Source: Candidatus Bipolaricaulota bacterium
Lineage (GTDB): Bacteria > Bipolaricaulota > Bipolaricaulia > RBG-16-55-9
DNA: 10,922 bases
Assembly: GCA_015487455.1 (NCBI GenBank)
Contig: WFPR01000051.1
Coordinates: forward strand, 1 to 10,922
Direction: 5' to 3'
Positions 5,632-10,922 of this stretch are shown piece after piece. The notes below the pieces were generated by a model that did not search any database, was not told the origin of the DNA, and worked only from the letters and a program-made list of their open reading frames with translations. Numbering within the stretch: position 1 is the first letter of the stretch; every line of letters starts with the position of its first letter. The translations under genes were made by a program, and so were the position numbers.

Positions 5632-7476
5632 ATGGCCCAAAGGGTTCACGAGCTGGACGAGCGCCTGATCGGGAAGATCGCCGCCGGGGAGGTCGTCGAG
5701 CGCCCCGCCTCCGTCGTCAAGGAGCTGGTCGAGAACAGCCTCGACGCCGGGGCCACCCGCGTCGACGTCCACGTCGAGGGCGGAGGGCTAAGGCGCATCG
5801 TGGTGAGCGACGACGGCCGGGGCATGAGCCGCGAGGACGCCCTGCTCGCGATCCGGCGCCACACCACGAGCAAGATCGCCACGGAGGCCGACCTCGAAGC
5901 CATCCAGACGCTGGGCTTCCGGGGCGAGGCGCTGGCCAGCATCGTCGAGGTGTCGAGGACGACGCTGGTCACGCGCGAGGCGGGCGCGCCCGAGGCCACG
6001 CGCCTCGACGTCGAGGGCGGCGTCGTCAAGCGGGTGCGGGCCGAGGGGCGCCCGCGGGGCACGACCGTCGAGGTGCGGGACCTCTTCTTCAACACCCCCG
6101 CCCGGCGGAAGTTCTTGAAGAGCGAGAAGACGGAGTTCGCCCACGTCATCCGGGTGCTCAAGCGCTTCGCGCTGGCGCACCCCTCGGTGCACTTCACGCT
6201 CACCCACGGCGGCGACGACGGGAGACGGCTCGTGCTGGAGTCGCCGCCCGCCCAGACGCCGCGGGAGGTCGTGGCGCAGCTCTACGGCGCCGAGCTGGCC
6301 CACGCGCTGCTCGACGTCCACGCGGACGCTGAGCAGCTGCGCGTCCGGGGGCTGGTCGCGCCGCCCACGGTGAGCCGGGGCGATCGGAGCGAGCAGCACG
6401 TCTTCGTGAACGGGCGCTTCGTGCGCGACGCCGCGCTGCAGCACGCGATCGCCAAAGCTTATGAAGGGTTCCTGCCCAAGGACCGCCACCCCGTCGTGTT
6501 CCTGTTTCTGGAGGTCGATCCCCGGGCCGTCGACGTGAACGTCCACCCGCAGAAGCTCGAGGTGCGCTTTCGCGACCCCAGGCTCGTGCAGGGCACGGTC
6601 AAGCAGGCGATCGTGGAAGCGCTGCTCAGCCGGGGCGCGGCGCCCACCCTGACGCCCAGGGCTTCCTCCCCTGCCCGCTCCCAAGCCCGCTCGCGCTCGA
6701 GCGCCCCCCTGCGCCCGCGGGCGCCCCAGGGCCAAGAGGCCACGCTCGACCTCAAGCGGGAGCTTCTTGAACGCCGACGCGAGCGCGAGCAGGGCGCACC
6801 GCCCTCCCCCGCTTACGCGAATGCGATCCCAGATGCCCGCGCGGTCGCGGAGGGCGGGGCTGGGGCTGAGGCGGAGGCCGAGGTCGAGGCGCGGGTCGTC
6901 GGCCAGCTGCACGGGACGTACATCGTGGTGCAGACGCCCGAGGGCTTCGAGCTGATCGACCAGCACGTGGCCCACGAGCGGGTGCTGTTTGAACGCTATC
7001 TGGAGCAGCTCCTCCGGGGCGGGCCGCGCCGTCAGGCGCTGCTCGTGCCGCTCACGCTGGAGTTCCCCCCCGACGAGGCCGAGCTGCTCGAGAGACACCT
7101 TGAGCTGCTGAAGGGGAAGCTGGGGATCGAGCTGGAGCGGTTCGGGCCGCGAGCGTTCCTGGTGCGGGCGTGGCCGGAGGCGTTCGCGGAGGGGCTGAGC
7201 CCCGAGCGGGCGCGCCAAACGCTGGAACGCCTTCTGGAGCTTCTGGAGCGCGAGGACGGGGGCGCCTCGATCTTGGAGGAGCTGGCCAAGCGGGTGGCCG
7301 CGGATCGGGCCTGCGCGGCCGCCGTCGTCAAGCACACCCCCCTCACGCCGGAGGAGATGGCCCAGCTCGTCCGCGAGCTGTACAGGACGAAGAACCCCTA
7401 CCGCTGCCCGCACGGGCGGCCCATCGTCGTGAAGTACCCGCTGGAGGAGCTGGAGCGCGCCTTCGGGCGGCGCTAA
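5632..7476 (+). CDS. mutL: DNA mismatch repair protein MutL (endonuclease type)
   Basis: A 614-residue MutL, the ATP-driven matchmaker that acts after MutS finds a mismatch. The N-terminal GHKL ATPase shows KIAAGEVVERPASVVKELVE with ENSLDAGA (E34, N35), SDDGRGM (59-65), RHTTSK (76-81) and GFRGEAL (95-101), then the transducer with DLFFNTPARRKF. A short Pro/Arg/Ala-rich linker (about 340-420, including a Glu-Ala run) leads to a C-terminal domain bearing the endonuclease metal motif DQHVAHERVLFE (from D443) and the zinc-site motif CPHGRP (C592). This is therefore a nicking MutL of the kind found in bacteria without MutH. ATG 5632 has GGAG at 5623-5626. It lies 38 bp after the MFS gene and 37 bp before the nitroreductase; mutS is not in the window. 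Confidence 0.97.
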   Translation: MAQRVHELDERLIGKIAAGEVVERPASVVKELVENSLDAGATRVDVHVEGGGLRRIVVSDDGRGMSREDALLAIRRHTTSKIATEADLEAIQTLGFRGEALASIVEVSRTTLVTREAGAPEATRLDVEGGVVKRVRAEGRPRGTTVEVRDLFFNTPARRKFLKSEKTEFAHVIRVLKRFALAHPSVHFTLTHGGDDGRRLVLESPPAQTPREVVAQLYGAELAHALLDVHADAEQLRVRGLVAPPTVSRGDRSEQHVFVNGRFVRDAALQHAIAKAYEGFLPKDRHPVVFLFLEVDPRAVDVNVHPQKLEVRFRDPRLVQGTVKQAIVEALLSRGAAPTLTPRASSPARSQARSRSSAPLRPRAPQGQEATLDLKRELLERRREREQGAPPSPAYANAIPDARAVAEGGAGAEAEAEVEARVVGQLHGTYIVVQTPEGFELIDQHVAHERVLFERYLEQLLRGGPRRQALLVPLTLEFPPDEAELLERHLELLKGKLGIELERFGPRAFLVRAWPEAFAEGLSPERARQTLERLLELLEREDGGASILEELAKRVAADRACAAAVVKHTPLTPEEMAQLVRELYRTKNPYRCPHGRPIVVKYPLEELERAFGRR

Positions 7477-7495
7477 AACCCCCAGCCAGCGCGAC

Positions 7496-7502
7496 AGGAG
7501 GT
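7496..7502 (+). promoter_or_regulatory. ribosome-binding site of the nitroreductase gene
   Basis: AGGAGGT, a near-perfect anti-16S match, lies 11 bases before ATG 7514. An ATG at 7509 is closer to it but opens a different, short frame, so the site is assigned to 7514 on the strength of the downstream protein. Confidence 0.6.
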
Positions 7503-7513
7503 CGATCGATGGC

Positions 7514-8155
7514 ATGGGCGATCGAAGCGATCGAGTTGAGGAGCGCAAGCGGGCGCGGACGCGCTGTCCCGTCCACGAGCTGATCGCGCGGCGTTGGAGT
7601 CCCGTCGCGTTCCGGGAGGAGCCCGTCGAGCCGGAGAAGCTCTGCTCGCTGCTCGAGGCGGCCCGCTGGGCGCCGTCGTCGTACAACGAGCAGCCGTGGC
7701 GCTTCCTCGTCGCCGCCCGCCACGACGACCCCGAGAGCCACCGACGGCTCGTGGAGTGCCTGATGGACGTCAACCGGCGCTGGGCGGCCCGCGCCCCGGT
7801 GCTCATCCTGACGATCGCGAAGATGCGCTTCAGCCACGCGCCCGAGCGGGTCAACCGCCACGCGTTCCACGACGTCGGGCTGGCCACCGCCCAGCTCACC
7901 CTCCAAGCCACAGCCCTGGGGCTTTACGTGCACCAGATGGCGGGCTTTTCGCCTCAACAAGCCCGTGAGCGGTTCGCGATCCCGGAGGGCTACGAGCCCG
8001 TCGCCGTGCTGGCCGTCGGGTACCGCGACGACCCGGCACGCGCCGACCTCCCGCCCGACCTCAAGGAGCGGGATATGGCCCCGCGTGAGCGCAAGGCCCT
8101 GGAGGAGATCGCGTTCCAAGGGCGCTTCGGGGAGCCGCTGCGCCTGCCCCCTTGA
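7514..8155 (+). CDS. nitroreductase-family flavoprotein
   Basis: A 213-residue FMN-dependent oxidoreductase of the nitroreductase superfamily. Family marks are the N-terminal ARRWSPVAFREEPV (FMN-phosphate contact region), ARWAPSSYNEQPWRFLV (about 49-65), the central helix DVGLATAQLTLQATALGL, and the C-terminal YEPVAVLAVGY. Typical members reduce nitro, quinone or flavin substrates with NAD(P)H; the physiological substrate is not readable from sequence. It probably acts as a cytoplasmic dimer. It lies 37 bp after mutL and may be co-transcribed with it. Its TGA is only 2 bp from the stop of the convergent CinA-like gene, with no terminator visible between them. Confidence 0.9.
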   Translation: MGDRSDRVEERKRARTRCPVHELIARRWSPVAFREEPVEPEKLCSLLEAARWAPSSYNEQPWRFLVAARHDDPESHRRLVECLMDVNRRWAARAPVLILTIAKMRFSHAPERVNRHAFHDVGLATAQLTLQATALGLYVHQMAGFSPQQARERFAIPEGYEPVAVLAVGYRDDPARADLPPDLKERDMAPRERKALEEIAFQGRFGEPLRLPP

Positions 8156-8157
8156 GA

Positions 8158-8994
8158 TCAAGCTCGGGGCAGCTCCAGCGCGGGCAGGCCCTCGGCCTCC
8201 AGCCGCTCCTTCAGCTCGGAAAGGGCCCCCGCCAGCGTCCGCTCCACGGCCGAGCGCTCCCCGCTCATCGCCAGCGTAACGAGAATCTTCAGCCCCTCGG
8301 CGAAGCCCTTTGGCCGCGACTTGATGTACACCTGGGGCCAGCGCTGCTGGAGCTCCCGAAGCAGCGGCGCCAGGCGCGACTCGTCGTTGACCTCCACCAC
8401 GAGCGTCCGCTCGAGGTAGAAGCCCTTCCCGAAGATCCTCTCCAAATGGGGCTGGAGCGCGTTCTCCCAGATGTCGTAGAGCTCCGAGGGCACGCCGGGG
8501 AGGCAGACGAGGGTCGTGGGCGCGCCCTCGACCCTCAGCAGGACGCCGGGCGCGGTCCCGACGCGGTTGTCCAGGGCGAGCGCCCCCCGGGGCAGCCGGG
8601 CCATCTTGCGCCGGGCCTCCGTGAGCGCGGGGGAGTCGACCCGCCCCTGCTCGAACAGCTCCCGATAGCGCCTCTCCACGATCGCGAGCGCCTGGGGGTG
8701 CTCCTCCAAGGGCAAATCGAGCGCCCGGGCGGCGGCCTCCAGCGTCTTGTCGTCTTGGGTGGGGCCGAGGCCCCCCGTCGTCACGACGAGATCGGGCTTG
8801 CGCTGAAGCGCCCGCCTCAGCTCCTCCGCGACGACCTCGGGCTCGTCGGGCAGCAGGAAGGCCCGCCGCACCTTGCCGCCCAGCCCCGTGATCCGCCGGC
8901 AGAGCCAGTGGGTGTTCGTGTCCTGCACGATCCCGAGCAGCAGCTCGTTCCCGATCGCGAAGATCTCCGCCGTCTTTTCACCCTTCTCGCTCAT
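8158..8994 (-). CDS. stand-alone CinA N-terminal (MoCF) domain protein
   Basis: A 278-residue protein of the COG1058 type. Domain marks are EIFAIGNELLLGIVQDTN (10-27), VVTTGGLGPTQDDKT (70-84), VGTAPG (145-150) and LPGVPSEL (165-172), as in CinA N-terminal, MoaB and Mog folds. The C-terminal nicotinamide-nucleotide amidase domain of full CinA is absent; the chain ends after the KOW-like/connecting region. Some CinA N-terminal domains hydrolyse ADP-ribose; that is family knowledge, not shown here. ATG 8994 is chosen because it overlaps the upstream gene's stop as TGATG, a standard coupling junction; GTG 8997 directly before it is an alternative. The frame remains open to 9177, but that extension lies over the upstream gene and is not conserved-looking. 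It has no promoter of its own that I can see. Confidence 0.9.
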   Translation of the reverse strand: MSEKGEKTAEIFAIGNELLLGIVQDTNTHWLCRRITGLGGKVRRAFLLPDEPEVVAEELRRALQRKPDLVVTTGGLGPTQDDKTLEAAARALDLPLEEHPQALAIVERRYRELFEQGRVDSPALTEARRKMARLPRGALALDNRVGTAPGVLLRVEGAPTTLVCLPGVPSELYDIWENALQPHLERIFGKGFYLERTLVVEVNDESRLAPLLRELQQRWPQVYIKSRPKGFAEGLKILVTLAMSGERSAVERTLAGALSELKERLEAEGLPALELPRA

Positions 8995-9868
8995 CACGAC
9001 GATCGAAGCCTCCTTCGCAGCGCTTCCCGGTCGGCTTCGGGGCGGAACGCCCCGCGCTCCGTCACGACCGTCGAGATCCGCGCCAAGGGCGTCAGGTCGA
9101 AGTAGGCGTTGCGCACGCGGACGCCTTCGAGGGGCGCCTCGAGCACCTCGTCGGGGGGCATCGCCCGCTGTGCCCATTTAGGCTCGAGCGCTCGAGGACC
9201 TTCAGCTCGCTGATGAGGGCCACGAAGGGCTTCCGCTCGGAAGAGGCGGCCAGGGCCAGCGCGTACGTCCCGCACTTGTTGACGAGCCCCTCGGGCGCGA
9301 GCGCGTCCCCGCCCACCACAACGAGGTCGCACTCCCCCACGAGCGAGGGCGCCAGCGCGTCGACGCAGACCTCCACCGGGACGCCCAGGGCCGCGAGCTC
9401 TCGGGCCAGCCGAAGGCCCTCGCGCAGCGGCCGCGACTCCGGGCAGACGACAAAAATCCCCTTGCCCGCCTCGTGGGCGCGCCGGAGCGCCTCGAAGACC
9501 GTCGCGCTGAACGAGATCGTCAGCACCCGGGCACCCCGAGGGATGAGGGGGAGCGCCCGCTCCGCGATTTCAACGGGGCTGCGCGCCAGCTCCTCGAGGA
9601 ACGCCTCCACGGCCGCCCGGACGGCGGAGGGGCCCCCTCGGCGCGCGGCCTCCCGCGCATGCCGGGCGAGGTTGCGGATCGAGGCCATCGCGGGCTGCGC
9701 CTCTACGAGCCCCTCGGCGAAGCGCCCCAGCTCCTCGGGGGAAGCTCCAGGGCGCTCCTTGAGGAACGCGAGGAGGGCCTCGCCCGCGCGGCGGGTCAGC
9801 GCCGTCGCGCCGGAGCGGTGATCCTCGGCGATCTGCCGCAGCAGCCGGTCGCTCGCGCCCGGGGCCAC
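8994..9868 (-). pseudogene. eIF2B-alpha-like (IF-2B family) protein, interrupted by a frameshift
   Basis: Two frames together give one IF-2B-family protein. From GTG 9868 the first frame yields RQIAEDHRSGATALTRRAGE, the nucleotide-fold segment RVLTISFSATVFEAL (114-128), VVGGDAL (184-190) and LVNKCGTYALALAA (195-208), continuing to ALISELKVLE. From about 9185 downward the family's ending (VRVRNAYFDLTPLARISTVVTE) is in another frame and stops at 8994, exactly at the CinA start. The net change equals one missing base or two extra bases modulo three, at or near a 14-bp palindrome (9183-9196). Both halves look conserved, so the lesion is recent, or a sequence error. Relatives include translation regulator eIF2B-alpha, ribose-1,5-bisphosphate isomerase and MtnA. 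The catalytic Asp is present (D188), but the isomerase Cys is replaced (Ser119), so isomerase activity is doubtful. If intact it would be about 288-291 residues. Confidence 0.8.
9183..9196. repeat. 14-bp perfect palindrome at the frameshift in the eIF2B-like gene
   Basis: CTCGAGCGCTCGAG reads identically on both strands. On the minus strand it follows LKVL; removing 8 bases (one CGCTCGAG) would join LKVLE directly to PKWAQRAMPPDEV in frame. It may therefore be an inserted copy, or just the neighbour of a one-base loss. Confidence 0.6.
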
Positions 9869-9874
9869 GGGCGC

Positions 9875-9904
9875 ATTGTAGGCCCGTCGGTGAGGGGCTT
9901 GCAA
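9875..9904 (-). promoter_or_regulatory. predicted promoter of the eIF2B-like/CinA pair, leaderless
   Basis: On the minus strand, -35 TTGCAA (9904-9899), 18-bp spacer, -10 TACAAT (9880-9875). Only six bases separate the -10 from GTG 9868, so transcription should start on or next to the start codon. No ribosome-binding site is present. The -35 hexamer is shared with the opposite promoter. Confidence 0.6.
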
Positions 9905-9928
9905 TCGGGGCCGGCGTTGGGCTATCGT
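9899..9928 (+). promoter_or_regulatory. predicted promoter of the threonine aldolase gene, near-leaderless
   Basis: TTGCAA (9899-9904), 18-bp spacer, TATCGT (9923-9928). Transcription should start near 9935, leaving about four bases before ATG 9939, and no ribosome-binding site is seen. The -35 is palindromic and doubles as the -35 of the divergent minus-strand promoter at the same spacing. Confidence 0.55.
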
Positions 9929-9938
9929 TCCCGGCGTC

Positions 9939-10922
9939 ATGGCGCCTGAGACGGACGTCGTCGATCTGAGGAGCGACACGGTCACGAAGCCCACGCCCGG
10001 GATGCGGGAGGCCATGGCCCGCGCGGAGGTGGGGGACGACGTCTTCGGCGAGGACCCCACCGTCAACGCGCTGCAGGAGCGCTGCGCGGAGCTCACGGGC
10101 CACGAGGCCGCGCTCTTCGTCCCCTCGGGCTCGATGGGGAACGAGATCGCCCTGATCGTGCACACCCACCCCGGCGATGAGGTGATCTGCGAGGCGGACT
10201 CCCACATCGTGAACTTCGAGCTGGGGGCGATGGCCGCCTGGGCGGGCGTCCTCCCGCGGGCGATCCCCTCCGAGCGCGGCTGGCTCGCCCTCGACCAAGT
10301 GCGGGCCGCCGTCCGCCCCTCCGTGTACTACTTGAGCCGCACCGGGCTCATCGTGCTGGAGAACACCCACAACATGAAGGGCGGGACGGTCTATCCGCCC
10401 GAGGAGGCCCGGCGCATCTTAGAGTTTGCTGAGGAGCGGGGCATCCCGGTGCATTTGGACGGCGCGCGGATCTTCAACGCCGCGGTCGCCTTGGGCGTTC
10501 CCGTAAAGGAGCTCACCCAAGGCTTTGACTCCGTGATGTTCTGCTTCTCGAAGGGGCTGGGGGCGCCCGTCGGCTCGATGCTGGTGGGCTCCCGCGCCTT
10601 CATCGAGGAGGCCCGCGTGGTGCGCAAGCGCCTCGGGGGCGGGATGCGCCAGGTGGGCGTCCTGGCTGCGGCTTGTCTGTACGCGCTGGAGCACCACGTC
10701 GAAAGGCTCAAGGAGGACCACGAGCACGCCCGCCTACTCGCCCGAGCCCTGGCGGAGCTCCCCGGCATCGAGGTCGTCGAGCCGGAGACGAACATCGTGA
10801 TCTGCGAGCTCGCCCCCTCCGCGATGACGGCCCCGGAGTTCGTGCGGAAGCTGAAAGAGCGCGGGGTGCTCGCGCTGGCCGTCGGCGAGCGCAGGGTGCG
10901 CTTCGTGACCCATCTGGACGTC
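9939..10922 (+). CDS. ltaE: low-specificity L-threonine aldolase (3' end outside window)
   Basis: The frame is open from ATG 9939 through the window end (328 residues, no stop), so roughly the last 15-25 residues are missing. It is a PLP fold-type I enzyme that cleaves L-threonine and allo-threonine to glycine and acetaldehyde in the cytoplasm. Family marks are LRSDTVTKPTPGMREAM (10-26), VGDDVFGEDPTVN (31-43), PSGSMGNE (62-69), ADSHI (86-90), ENTHN (141-145), HLDGARIFNA (172-181) and the PLP-binding lysine K205 in FCFSKGLGAPVGS. LGGGMRQ and the RFVTH ending also agree closely with Thermotoga-type enzymes. It is expressed divergently from the eIF2B-like gene, apparently from a shared -35, with a leader of only a few bases. 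It opposes threonine synthesis encoded at the other end of the window, but no shared regulation is visible. Confidence 0.96.
   Translation, partial: MAPETDVVDLRSDTVTKPTPGMREAMARAEVGDDVFGEDPTVNALQERCAELTGHEAALFVPSGSMGNEIALIVHTHPGDEVICEADSHIVNFELGAMAAWAGVLPRAIPSERGWLALDQVRAAVRPSVYYLSRTGLIVLENTHNMKGGTVYPPEEARRILEFAEERGIPVHLDGARIFNAAVALGVPVKELTQGFDSVMFCFSKGLGAPVGSMLVGSRAFIEEARVVRKRLGGGMRQVGVLAAACLYALEHHVERLKEDHEHARLLARALAELPGIEVVEPETNIVICELAPSAMTAPEFVRKLKERGVLALAVGERRVRFVTHLDV

Noticed and set aside
5788..7911. Very long minus-strand open frame of 707 codons opposite mutL and the nitroreductase gene
   Set aside because: Stop codons are rare in this GC-rich DNA. The frame lies over two clearly recognised genes, and its product is low-complexity with no family motif.
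8995..9177. N-terminal extension of the CinA-like protein to 9177
   Set aside because: It is an Arg/Gly/Ala-rich out-of-frame reading of the eIF2B-like gene's end; the TGATG junction fixes the start at 8994.
9170..9200. Programmed -1 ribosomal frameshift in the eIF2B-like gene
   Set aside because: No X-XXY-YYZ slippery heptamer and no upstream Shine-Dalgarno-like stimulator are evident at the junction, so mutation or sequence error is simpler.
9869..10207. N-terminal extension of the eIF2B-like frame to 10207
   Set aside because: It runs antisense through the threonine aldolase gene and across the divergent promoter; family similarity begins only after GTG 9868.

Overview
This is an ordinary-looking stretch of a very GC-rich (about two thirds or more by eye), densely packed bacterial chromosome. 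A bacterial MutL with endonuclease motifs, Shine-Dalgarno-led internal genes and sigma70-like promoters argue for a bacterium. The threonine locus uses a phosphoglycerate-mutase-like protein where a GHMP homoserine kinase is usually found, and several first genes appear leaderless. Both traits suggest a less-studied or deep-branching lineage, but I cannot name the phylum from the window. No CRISPR array, insertion sequence, tRNA, rRNA or phage gene is visible. The longest gap between genes is the 155-bp divergent promoter region at 4128-4282.

Layout. (1) 1-1601, plus strand: the end of threonine synthase, a 65-aa two-helix membrane protein, then a phosphoglycerate-mutase-superfamily protein best read as the alternative homoserine kinase. 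(2) 1570-4127, minus strand: a three-gene run transcribed MOSC domain protein, THUMP-type RNA guanine methyltransferase, methionine sulfoxide reductase B. It ends tail-to-tail with, and overlapping, the threonine operon. (3) 4283-8155, plus strand: a fosmidomycin-resistance-like MFS transporter, MutL and a nitroreductase. (4) 8158-9868, minus strand: an eIF2B-alpha-like protein interrupted by a frameshift, translationally coupled to a stand-alone CinA N-terminal (MoCF) domain protein. (5) 9939-10922, plus strand: low-specificity L-threonine aldolase, cut by the window end.

Threonine is made at the left edge (ThrC plus the putative kinase) and broken down by the aldolase at the right edge, but the two loci are separated by unrelated housekeeping and repair genes. 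MsrB, the nitroreductase and MutL give the middle a mild oxidation-repair and DNA-repair flavour; this may be coincidence.

The most notable non-coding feature is at 9875-9928. There, one palindromic -35 hexamer (TTGCAA) lies exactly 18 bp from a -10 box in each direction, so two divergent genes seem to share it, and both would give transcripts with essentially no 5' leader. I found no convincing new multi-gene system such as a defence island or biosynthetic cluster. The best leads are the small membrane protein inside the threonine operon, the mirror promoter, and the eIF2B-like gene broken at or near a 14-bp palindrome.
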